From contig JAYRXX010000022.1 of assembly GCA_041917295.1 (NCBI GenBank), positions 8,851 to 72,850 of the forward strand: a stretch of DNA of 64,000 nucleotides. Reading direction: 5' to 3'. Position 1 is the first letter of the stretch, and each line of letters begins with the position of its first letter. Of the stretch, positions 42,453-49,835 are shown in pieces. Source of the stretch: JADKHR01 sp041917295. Lineage in GTDB: Bacteria > Elusimicrobiota > Elusimicrobia > FEN-1173. The position numbers and the translations under genes were made by a program. A model generated the notes under the pieces. It was given only the letters and a program-made list of their open reading frames with translations, ran no database searches and had not been told where the DNA came from.

Positions 42453-44119
42453 CGACTTTCAACCTCTTGTCCGACCAAAGGCCCCACTGTCCGATCGGGG
42501 GTGACTGAAAAAAAGGACGTGATCACTTGCCGCAAACCCCCTCGAACCGCCGTTGACCTCAATTGAATGTTTCGTTCCGTGTTCCAGGTATTTTCAAAAA
42601 AAGCGAGGTCCGTTCCCATATGACTTCGAAACACGTCCACATCGTTGTCGTTGTCAAAATCCCCCAGAGCGAGACCACCTCCTTGGTTCAATGTCATGGG
42701 GGGAAGAGCTCGGTTTTCCGGTAACGGAAAGCGACGCCATTGGGCGACCGTGTTGATGTCGTTGGCCCACACCGTGACCGATGAAACCCGGCCCGCTGGC
42801 AGTGTGGCCGCCGCCGTGGTGTTGGTGCTGGTATAAAACGCCAAAACATCGGGCCGATTGCCGGGATCGTTGTTCATGTTGGCGATCCGGATATCCCACA
42901 CAAAACCGGGCTCGGCGTTAGCCCCGGGAAGAAAGGTCCGCGTCCAAGCTCCTGTTCCAGCACAATTGGAATTTGAAAATACAGCCATGGGAGAGTTGAC
43001 AGGTGCCACGCCTTGTCCACCAGCCACAATTTCTCGGCACCCTCCAGAAATAAGGTCCGCCACCGCCATCGACTGGGCAACGAAAAAATTATTGCGGACT
43101 GTGATTCGATTAAAACTCGAACCACTGTCTCTAAAAAAAGTTATTTCCCGATCAGTTAACAGGGTGCCGTTTTCAGCCACGACCAAATCCGTTTCCCCAT
43201 TTTTATCGATGTCCGCCGCAACCACCGCAATGCCAAAGGGGTCCCGATAGTCTACCGCGGAAACAATTCCCGCACTCCGATCAAACAGCCCCGCTCCCGG
43301 CACCCCCGTGTTTTTAATCCAGTAAAGGTTCGTCTGGCCCGCCGGCACCGTAAACGTGGAATGGTTCAAGACAACCAAGTCCGGTCGGTCGTCACCATCC
43401 ATGTCGGCGACAGTGCCGCCTCGGGGATTTGAGCCCCAATAAGTGACACCCCCGTTCACAAAATTTCCTATCAACACATCATGCTGAACAAACTGGGGCG
43501 ATCGTCCCACCAGCCCGTCGGGAATACGCCGGTTCTCAAACCAGGCCACCTTCCGGGCGCCCAAGGCCGCGTCGGTGGGCAAATATCCCGAACTGCACCA
43601 CACCGCAATGTCATCGTCCCCATCTCCATCCAAATCCCATACTTCCATCGTCTTACCATGATAAATTGTTGGGGGCAAACCACCGGGTGTTATGGGAAAG
43701 GGACGAAAATGCCCAAACCCGTCGTTTAAATACCACACCAGGTCGCTTCCGACATAAAAGGGATTTCCGTAAGGGTCCCCCCGATACCCGGCCCGAACGT
43801 TGGGCGACTCCTTGCCAATCCCATTAAAATTCCAAAGGTAGTGGCCGTTATCAATAAACCCGCCCGGATTAATATAATCGTCCACTTGAGGAAGCGCCCC
43901 ATCGGCGAGGACAACCACGTCACGAAGCCCCTTTCCGTCAATGTCACCTGTCTGTATGGATTCATGAAGGCTCTGGTAGGCAAAATTGGCGGCGTCCATA
44001 CCATACCCAGCCCCGGTCCCGGGCAATTCATGCCATTCAAATTTTTCCGCCCACAGATGAGGGCAAAAAAAAGTGGCCGCCAACATAAGATTAAGGGCAA
44101 CGTTAGTCCGTTCAGGCAT
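42449..44119 (-). CDS. Secreted seven-repeat FG-GAP (VCBS) propeller protein, PilY1-like context
   Basis: A 556-residue secreted protein with signal peptide (LMLAATFFCPHLWAEK). Seven FG-GAP-like repeats with Ca-binding Asp-rich loops are seen near residues 59-71, 162-174 (DLDGDGDDDIAVW), 239-251 (DMDGDDRPDLVVL), 303-315, 355-367, 414-428 and 487-498 (DFDNDNDVDV). Seven repeats fit a seven-bladed beta-propeller. It heads an overlapping set with PilW-, PilV- and PilX-like pilins. This is the genetic layout of PilY1, the propeller tip adhesin of type IV pili, but its sequence is of FG-GAP type. The role is inferred. Confidence 0.75.
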   Translation of the reverse strand: MPERTNVALNLMLAATFFCPHLWAEKFEWHELPGTGAGYGMDAANFAYQSLHESIQTGDIDGKGLRDVVVLADGALPQVDDYINPGGFIDNGHYLWNFNGIGKESPNVRAGYRGDPYGNPFYVGSDLVWYLNDGFGHFRPFPITPGGLPPTIYHGKTMEVWDLDGDGDDDIAVWCSSGYLPTDAALGARKVAWFENRRIPDGLVGRSPQFVQHDVLIGNFVNGGVTYWGSNPRGGTVADMDGDDRPDLVVLNHSTFTVPAGQTNLYWIKNTGVPGAGLFDRSAGIVSAVDYRDPFGIAVVAADIDKNGETDLVVAENGTLLTDREITFFRDSGSSFNRITVRNNFFVAQSMAVADLISGGCREIVAGGQGVAPVNSPMAVFSNSNCAGTGAWTRTFLPGANAEPGFVWDIRIANMNNDPGNRPDVLAFYTSTNTTAAATLPAGRVSSVTVWANDINTVAQWRRFPLPENRALPPMTLNQGGGLALGDFDNDNDVDVFRSHMGTDLAFFENTWNTERNIQLRSTAVRGGLRQVITSFFSVTPDRTVGPLVGQEVESR

Positions 44120-44188
44120 GGGTTTTCTCTCTCTAAAGCCTATACCCGAAACCGAACCCTTTCAAGGGAAATTTTTTCCGGATTTTAT

Positions 44189-44944
44189 TTATTGATCGGT
44201 GAGAACAAAATCGATGGGATAAAACATGTGAACCGCCACAGATCGGTCGCCCACCCGGGCCGGGCTGAACCGCGCGGTGGAAATGACCTTGATCGCCGCT
44301 TCGTCGAAGTGAGGGCTGGACGATTCGTCTATTTCCGCGCCGGACACGGCCCCATCTCGGTTGAGGTGCACCGATAGCACCACACGCGCTTCACGGCCGG
44401 CCGCGCGCTCGGCTTTGGGATACAAAAGCAAGACATTTTTCACAAGCTCGTCTCGGTTTAACAAGCGGGGCATTTCCGTCAAATAAATCCAGTCCACCTC
44501 TCCGTCTCCGCCGGTTCCCAAACCCCCCAGCCCTTTGCTGTCGCCTTCGACCGTGCCTGTCCCCGTGGACGGCGCCGTGGATTTTGAGAGAGGATTCCCG
44601 AGATCCGTGGGGTTTTCTAAAATCCGTGTTGCAGAGGTTGGCAACGTCCAATCCACGCCTTTGGCGGCCACCCCTCCCCCTGCTTGGAACGGTTCGGGGG
44701 TGGGCTTTTCCACCCGGGGTGCGCCGGTGCCGGGATTGTTGGACCTAAAAGCCTTTTTCGGGTCGGAAGTCAGCCGGTGAGGCCGAGTCAAATCCACTTC
44801 CAAAGGATCTCGGCGGGCCCACTGGGGAGAAATATCAAAAACCCCCGGCGGCGCATGGGTCAAGGTCAGAAACAACGCGCTGTGAACCAAGACCGACAGT
44901 TCCAGGCCCAATCGAAACGGGGGCGTATCTCTAAAAAATGCCAC
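44189..44944 (-). CDS. tonB: TonB-type energy transducer
   Basis: A 251-residue protein with one N-terminal helix (LGLELSVLVHSALFLTLTHA), a Pro/Gly-rich periplasmic spacer (about 50-150) and a C-terminal TonB domain (GREARVVLSVHLNRDGAVSG ... DEAAIKVISTARFSPARVGD). It would pass proton-motive energy from ExbB/ExbD to an outer-membrane partner. The start is GTG after AAAGGAGGGG. It follows exbD after a 68-base gap. No TonB-dependent receptor is in the window. Confidence 0.85.
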   Translation of the reverse strand: MAFFRDTPPFRLGLELSVLVHSALFLTLTHAPPGVFDISPQWARRDPLEVDLTRPHRLTSDPKKAFRSNNPGTGAPRVEKPTPEPFQAGGGVAAKGVDWTLPTSATRILENPTDLGNPLSKSTAPSTGTGTVEGDSKGLGGLGTGGDGEVDWIYLTEMPRLLNRDELVKNVLLLYPKAERAAGREARVVLSVHLNRDGAVSGAEIDESSSPHFDEAAIKVISTARFSPARVGDRSVAVHMFYPIDFVLTDQ

Positions 44945-45012
44945 GGTGCCCCTCCTTTAAACAGGATGATGCCGCTGGATCGCGGTGGCCAACGCCGCCC
45001 ACCCTGTCCGAA

Positions 45013-45426
45013 CTATTTTCTCGGCGGCAGAGGGCGCACTTCCAAAGCCACTCGTTTGACACCGGCGCCGCGAATTGTGTCCAGCACCTGCATGACCACA
45101 CCGTAAGGAAGGCCCTCTTCCGCGGTGAGAGTTAAACGCAAATCGGGTTCCACGCGCTGGCGGCGGGTCAGTTCCTGAGCCAATCCCGCCCGATCGAAAA
45201 GCGATTTTTCCAAATAAATCTTTTGATCCGCCGTGATCGTCACCTGCAAGGAAGCCGACGCCCGCTCGCCCGTGGCCGCCCGGGGCACGTTGACGCTGAT
45301 GGCTTTTTTAACGATTAAAGGGGCGGTGGCCATGAAAATGATCAACAACACCAACACCACGTCCACCAACGGAGTGACGTTGATCCCTGTAATGAGACCT
45401 TCAGAATTGGAGTCGCTGGAACCCAT
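45013..45426 (-). CDS. exbD: ExbD/TolR-type biopolymer transport protein
   Basis: ExbD/TolR is the channel subunit with the key membrane Asp. The 137-residue protein has the helix INVTPLVDVVLVLLIIFMAT (about 14-33) with the conserved Asp in PLVDVVLVLL, then the periplasmic domain with LQVTITADQKIYLEKSLFD. It shares one base with exbB and is one gene away from tonB, favouring ExbD over TolR. Confidence 0.92.
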   Translation of the reverse strand: MGSSDSNSEGLITGINVTPLVDVVLVLLIIFMATAPLIVKKAISVNVPRAATGERASASLQVTITADQKIYLEKSLFDRAGLAQELTRRQRVEPDLRLTLTAEEGLPYGVVMQVLDTIRGAGVKRVALEVRPLPPRK

Positions 45427-46055
45427 TACCGAGACGTTTCTTTAAGCGCCGCCAACAGCCGGCGCGAAAGGCCGTCCACGTCCGCCAGTAACTCACCAGC
45501 CCGTTTCATCAAATAGTTGTACGCCATCACCGCCGGAATGGCCACAAGTAATCCCACCGCCGTCGCGATCAACGCTTCCGACAATCCGGCCATCACCACT
45601 TCCGGCCCGGACCCTTCAGCCCCGGCCAAATCGGCGAACGCCTTGATGACGCCCAACACCGTCCCAAACAACCCCACGAAAGGCGCGTTGTTGCCCAACG
45701 TGCCCAACACCCACAACCGCCGTTCCAGTTGATACTTGGATTCAATGCGAGCCGCGGCCAACCGTTCTTCCACGGCGGCGGGCCCGGCTTCGGGACGGGC
45801 CAATCCGACTCGCAAAAGGGCCGCCGCCGCGCCGGGGGCTTTCTGCACCAGGGCCGAAGCCGATTTGACATCGCCTTGGTCCAGATGATCCGCCAAAGCG
45901 GAACGAAAGATCCGGTAAAAACCCCGTTCCCTGCGCAAAACGAAGAACCGCTCGACGATGACCGCCAGGGAAAACACGGACGCCAAAATTAATAGGTAGA
46001 TAACCCACGCCCCGCCGGTCCCCACCAACGCGTGAAGCAATGGCACGGTTGTCAT
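45426..46055 (-). CDS. exbB: ExbB/TolQ-type proton channel protein
   Basis: A 209-residue protein with three membrane helices (about 15-35, 120-145, 160-185) and the MotA/TolQ/ExbB motif GTLGNNAPFVGLFGTVLGVI, followed by SEALIATAVGLLVAIPAVMA. It is an ExbB family protein powering TonB. It overlaps the HEAT-repeat gene stop and exbD, so all four genes appear to be one operon. Confidence 0.93.
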   Translation of the reverse strand: MTTVPLLHALVGTGGAWVIYLLILASVFSLAVIVERFFVLRRERGFYRIFRSALADHLDQGDVKSASALVQKAPGAAAALLRVGLARPEAGPAAVEERLAAARIESKYQLERRLWVLGTLGNNAPFVGLFGTVLGVIKAFADLAGAEGSGPEVVMAGLSEALIATAVGLLVAIPAVMAYNYLMKRAGELLADVDGLSRRLLAALKETSR

Positions 46056-47659
46056 AGGGACATCCTCAAGACAGCCAAACAGTCTTCTGAAATAACATAG
46101 TCGTTGGTCTCCCGGTCCAGGTTGATCATGATCCGCTCAAAATCCGCGTCGTCGCCCAACTGTCCCAAAAAGTAAGTGGCCATGGCCCGGACAGCCCAGT
46201 CGGGATCGTTAAGATACCGACGGACGAGGTCCACCCCCTGGGCGTCCCCCCGCCGACCCAAAGCCTGCGCGGCGAACAACCGAACCACCGGCGACACATC
46301 GGTTTGGGCGGCCCCGGCCAAAATTCCCCGAACCATGGGATTTGTTTGAGCCGCCAACCCTTCCACCGCGCCGAAACGAACTTGGATGGACGCGTCTCTT
46401 AGAGCGTATTCAAATAGGCTCAGATCCACCCGGGTGGGATCGTGGCCTAAGGCCACAAACGCGGTGGCTCGGGCGGACGTGTTGCGACCGGTTCGGGCAA
46501 TTGTTTCCAGCCGGTGGATTAACGTTTGGTTGGTGGTTCCCGCCAACCCTTCGGTCAAAAGCGCGTTAAGGTCCGTGTATCGAACATACAAACCAAACCC
46601 CTGAGGGGTCACCAACTTAACCAGCTGGGCGACGTTGTCGTCGATCACCAACTCGGTGGGCGGCGCATCGGCCAACTGTTCCAAAAGGTTGATCAGTTCG
46701 GTGTCAATTTGGGGCGGCACCAACTGAGCGCCCGACACTCGGATGCGCGGGGCCGCCAGGACCAACGGTTCCATCATAAACGGACGCGCCACCTGGACCT
46801 TCGGTTTTGCCGCTGAAGGACGCGACTCGGGAGGCGGTGTGACAACCACCGGAGCCCGACGGGCCAAGAGCTTAAGTCCCGCGATGCACAGTTCCGCCAC
46901 AACGTAAGGGTTGTCTTGTTCGGCGGCGATCCGGCTCACCAACAGGTCCGCGTCTTCAGGTTTTCCCAACTCGCCCAGGTAACGGGCCGACATGGCCCGC
47001 AACAGCCAATTGGTGTCTCTTAAATATTTCAGCAACTGGTCGCGCCCCCGCGAGTCCCCCATGCGAAGGACCGCTTGGGCGGCAAACACACGGATCAAAG
47101 GAGACCAATCCCGTTCGGAGGCGTTCAACAACAAAGGAACGGCTTCCGGCAGGTTCCAGAATTCCAGCGATTCCACCGCCGCGAACTGAATGGCCACGTC
47201 TCTGTCGAGAAGCGCCTCTTTGAAATATTTGAGATGGGCGGGATTTTTTTGGGCCGAAAGAACAAGAAGGCTTTCCGACCGGGACCGTCGACCGGACTCA
47301 AACCGGGCGGTCTCCAACAACCGATTTTGAAGTTGGCGATCCCGGGACAACGACAAGGCCTGGGCCACCGGCACGCCGATTTCCCGAAACCGGTATTTGA
47401 TTTGGTAGCCCGCCGGTGTAATCAACTTGTTGATGTCTCGCAACGTGTCGAGGCCTGACCGGTCCAGGTCAAGAGTCTGAAGATTTCGATCGTCCACCAA
47501 GCGGACCAGCTGAGGCACCGCCGCCGATTCGGCCCGAAGGTTCATCTGGGCCCGGGCGGCCTCGGCCGTTGAAGAACTCGGCTCCGCCTGAACCGGCCCC
47601 ATGCACGCGGACAACACATATTGCGCGGCCACCGCCAACACCGTCCACGAACGTTTCAC
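46052..47659 (-). CDS. Internally duplicated HEAT-repeat lipoprotein heading the exb-ton operon
   Basis: A 535-residue protein with a signal sequence and lipobox LSAC (Cys19), so a predicted lipoprotein. The body has two homologous halves, each of about five HEAT-type helix pairs. Compare SPLIRVFAAQAVLRMGDSRG with SPVVRLFAAQALGRRGDAQG, and WLLRAMSARYLGELGKPEDA with WAVRAMATYFLGQLGDDADF. A linker (about 260-330) is rich in Pro. HEAT proteins are protein-binding scaffolds; next to ExbB/ExbD/TonB it may link the energy complex to an outer partner. That role is inferred. Confidence 0.7.
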   Translation of the reverse strand: MKRSWTVLAVAAQYVLSACMGPVQAEPSSSTAEAARAQMNLRAESAAVPQLVRLVDDRNLQTLDLDRSGLDTLRDINKLITPAGYQIKYRFREIGVPVAQALSLSRDRQLQNRLLETARFESGRRSRSESLLVLSAQKNPAHLKYFKEALLDRDVAIQFAAVESLEFWNLPEAVPLLLNASERDWSPLIRVFAAQAVLRMGDSRGRDQLLKYLRDTNWLLRAMSARYLGELGKPEDADLLVSRIAAEQDNPYVVAELCIAGLKLLARRAPVVVTPPPESRPSAAKPKVQVARPFMMEPLVLAAPRIRVSGAQLVPPQIDTELINLLEQLADAPPTELVIDDNVAQLVKLVTPQGFGLYVRYTDLNALLTEGLAGTTNQTLIHRLETIARTGRNTSARATAFVALGHDPTRVDLSLFEYALRDASIQVRFGAVEGLAAQTNPMVRGILAGAAQTDVSPVVRLFAAQALGRRGDAQGVDLVRRYLNDPDWAVRAMATYFLGQLGDDADFERIMINLDRETNDYVISEDCLAVLRMSL

Positions 47660-47708
47660 GCGATTGTCTCTCCTTGTCGCCCGGCCAAACCAGGACCTAA
47701 CAAAATCA

Positions 47709-47780
47709 GCCGAGGATCGGGTTCGAACCGACGACCTTCCGCTTACAAGGCGGATGCTCTACCAGCTGAGCTACCTCGGC
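47709..47780 (-). tRNA. tRNA-Thr(TGT)
   Basis: A full cloverleaf of 72 bases. The acceptor arm GCCGAGG pairs with CCTCGGC, the D arm GCTC/GAGC is intact, the anticodon loop CTTGTAA reads TGT (threonine), the stem TCCGC/GCGGA is perfect and the TTCGAAC T-loop is present. No CCA is encoded. It lies 49 bases upstream of the HEAT-repeat gene and carries two partial 5' copies upstream. Confidence 0.95.
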
Positions 47781-47863
47781 ATTCTTTCAACTTCCCCGCA
47801 GTTCCCGCTTATGGTTTCAGGCCTAGCGGCCTTCAACCATTCCGTCGGCCCCTGGCCTCCGTC

Positions 47864-47899
47864 ACAAGGCGGATGCTCTACCAGCTGAGCTACCTCGGC
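47864..47899 (-). pseudogene. 5' half of tRNA-Thr, copy B
   Basis: Thirty-six bases identical to the 5' half of the tRNA-Thr gene, from the GCCGAGG acceptor strand to the anticodon TGT, followed by GACGGAGG, which cannot form the 3' half. Part of the 119-bp tandem repeat. It cannot fold into a tRNA alone. Confidence 0.85.
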
Positions 47900-47982
47900 A
47901 TTCTTTCAACTTTCCCGCAGTTCCCGCTTATGGTTTCAGGCCTAGCGGCCTTCAACCATTCCGTCGGCCCCTGGCCTCCGTC

Positions 47983-48018
47983 ACAAGGCGGATGCTCTAC
48001 CAGCTGAGCTACCTCGGC
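47983..48018 (-). pseudogene. 5' half of tRNA-Thr, copy C (most upstream)
   Basis: A second identical 36-base 5' half ending at the anticodon TGT and followed by the same spacer. Upstream of it (48019 on) the sequence no longer matches the spacer, so this marks the outer end of the duplication. It is 12 bases from the end of the hydrolase gene. Confidence 0.85.
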
Positions 48019-48030
48019 AATTATTGGTTT

Positions 48031-48735
48031 CTATCCGGCCCCTTCACCTGTCGAATGGGGCGGAGACAGTCGTTGAAGATGTTTTAAAAACCAATCGGAC
48101 GTTAAATTTGCCACCTGGTCGAGCGCGCCGGGCTCGGGGAAATAATGCGACGCGCCTGGCACCGTTTTTAACACATGATCGCCCGCCAACCGTTTAAACG
48201 CGTCCTGGTTCCAAACCAACGAGGGGTGATCGTTTTCGCCCACAATCAAGAGCGTCGGCGCCACCACGTGAGGCAGTTGATCCGCCGCCAAATCCGGGCG
48301 GCCGCCCCGGGACACCACCGCTTGAACTTCGAGAGGCCGATCGGCGGCGACAACCAAAGAAGCCGCGGCGCCTGTGTCGGCCCCAAACAACCCAACGCCC
48401 AATTCTTTCGTCAAGGGAGATTCCCCGGCCCATCCCAACGCGGCGGCCAAACGACGGGAAAGAAAAGGGATATCGAAACCGAGATGCCCCTTCCATCGGT
48501 CTTCCGCGGCCTCGATCGGAGTGAGGAGATCAAACAACAACGTCGCGATGCCGGCGGCGGTGAGAACGTCGGAAATCTTGCGACTGCGCGGGCTGTGACG
48601 ATCGCTTCCCGCCCCATGGGCAAACAACACCACCCCGGTGGGCGCGTCCGGCAAAAAGAGCTCCCCTTTTAACTCCACCCCATCGACCGGAATGCCAACC
48701 GCTCGATCCGCCGTGTGTCGACTGTAGACGTTCAC
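48031..48735 (-). CDS. Alpha/beta hydrolase (dienelactone hydrolase-like) with Asp at the nucleophile elbow
   Basis: A 234-residue alpha/beta hydrolase. Visible are the oxyanion-side LFAHGAGSDRHSPRSRKISD, the nucleophile elbow GLFGADTGAAASL, the acid in LLIVGENDHPSL and the His in VPGASHYFPEPGALDQ. The elbow has Asp (GAC) where relatives usually have Ser or Cys (GxSxG). It may be inactive, or use Asp as in haloalkane dehalogenases; the substrate is unknown. It ends beside the tRNA repeat. Confidence 0.78.
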   Translation of the reverse strand: MNVYSRHTADRAVGIPVDGVELKGELFLPDAPTGVVLFAHGAGSDRHSPRSRKISDVLTAAGIATLLFDLLTPIEAAEDRWKGHLGFDIPFLSRRLAAALGWAGESPLTKELGVGLFGADTGAAASLVVAADRPLEVQAVVSRGGRPDLAADQLPHVVAPTLLIVGENDHPSLVWNQDAFKRLAGDHVLKTVPGASHYFPEPGALDQVANLTSDWFLKHLQRLSPPHSTGEGAG

Positions 48736-48755
48736 AATAGGGGTATTTTAATAAA

Positions 48756-49667
48756 TTAACGAACGATTTCGACCGTGCACGGCGCCTGAGCGGCCAATGA
48801 AGCCGAGACGCTTCCCAAAAAGGTCCTCTCCCATCGCGACTGCCCCCGAGCCCCCACAAAAAGGGCGTCGGCGCGCCACCGGGCGGCCTGATCGGCCAAC
48901 ACCGTGCGCGGGTCGCCGTCGATCACCCGCCCGGAGGCGGCCAAGCCTTTTTGAAGAAGACGGCGTTCGGCGGATTCGACCAGTCGACCCACCCAAGCGC
49001 GGGGGTCCTTGTCGGAGGGATTTCCAAACCGAGCCAAAGCGGGGTTTCCCAGGGGAGCGTGACGAAGACGATCGTCGACGGCGGCCACAACGCGCACAAA
49101 CGTTCCTTGCGGCCAAACGCGTCCGAGCACCTGGGCCAAGGCTTTGTCCGAATGCGCGGACCCATCCAGGCCGATAACCAGTCGGAGAGGATCCTCGGCG
49201 CGTTTCACCCGGGGCCGAACCACCCGAACCGAGGCGGCGCATTCGGCCACGACCTTTGACGAAACGCTGCCGATGGCCCACCGGGTGATCCGGGACGCGG
49301 GCCGACGACCGACGACAACCAAATCCGCTCCGGAATCGCGGGCCTTTTTAAAAATGGCCCACGCGGGGGAATCGGCCACAGCCTCGGAGGTCACGCGCCA
49401 TTCCGGCAACAGAGCGCGCACGCGCGCGGCACCGCGGCGCGCCACGAGGGCGGCCTCGGCGAACAATTTTTTAGCCCGCGCGCGGGTTTGGGCAACGTAG
49501 GGCATGGCGCGCGCCACGGCGTCCGACGGATCTTCCTCGGCCACGGGCCAAATATCGGCCACCGTCAAAACGGTCGCCTGCCCGTCGAGCGGCAACCCGG
49601 CCCGGGGCAAATCGTCCAGAGCGGCCTCGCCGGGACCGGCCCCCTCGTAAGCGATCACGATTTTCAT
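48756..49667 (-). CDS. Tandem-domain universal stress protein (UspA family)
   Basis: A 303-residue protein of two Usp domains (about 1-150 and 158-303). Each has the nucleotide-binding G-2x-G-9x-G-S/T-type end: VVGRRPASRITRWAIGSVSS and VGARGQSRWERTFLGSVSAS, the form seen in ATP-binding Usp proteins. The role is stress survival; the specific stimulus is not visible. It is divergent from the YfhO-type gene. Confidence 0.88.
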   Translation of the reverse strand: MKIVIAYEGAGPGEAALDDLPRAGLPLDGQATVLTVADIWPVAEEDPSDAVARAMPYVAQTRARAKKLFAEAALVARRGAARVRALLPEWRVTSEAVADSPAWAIFKKARDSGADLVVVGRRPASRITRWAIGSVSSKVVAECAASVRVVRPRVKRAEDPLRLVIGLDGSAHSDKALAQVLGRVWPQGTFVRVVAAVDDRLRHAPLGNPALARFGNPSDKDPRAWVGRLVESAERRLLQKGLAASGRVIDGDPRTVLADQAARWRADALFVGARGQSRWERTFLGSVSASLAAQAPCTVEIVR

Positions 49668-49835
49668 AAGAGATCCCCCTTATTGAATAAACCAACCCGT
49701 CCCTAGTTACGATCGACTCAACACCCACCGCCCCATTATTGTGGCAATTTCCAGGACGAAGCGGCATCCATTTTGTTGATCTACCCAACCGACCCAGCGG
49801 TTGATTTGAAGACGAGCATGTCCTACACTGAACCC

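Larger units (their letters stand above)
47745..48018 (-). repeat. 119-bp tandem repeat duplicating the 5' half of tRNA-Thr and its upstream spacer
   Basis: The unit is 119 bases: 36 bases of the tRNA 5' half plus 83 bases of spacer. It occurs in about 2.3 copies with period exactly 119 (boundaries 47745, 47864, 47983); the copies differ by one base in the spacer. Only the last copy on the transcribed strand continues into a 3' half. The spacer contains a small hairpin (AGGCC, loop TAGC, GGCCT) and a weak promoter-like pair TTGAAG-N17-CATAAG. The event looks like a tandem duplication of promoter plus tRNA 5' half. Confidence 0.9.

Noticed and set aside
44157..44178. CCCTT-TC-AAGGG hairpin followed by a T-run on the plus strand
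   Set aside because: It looks like a terminator but both neighbouring genes are on the minus strand; the stem is only 5 bp.
47601..48007. Open frames across the tRNA repeat
   Set aside because: Repeat-driven frames that translate tRNA sequence; no family match.
47745..48018. Possible CRISPR array
   Set aside because: The repeat is 119 bp with no variable spacers and derives from a tRNA gene.
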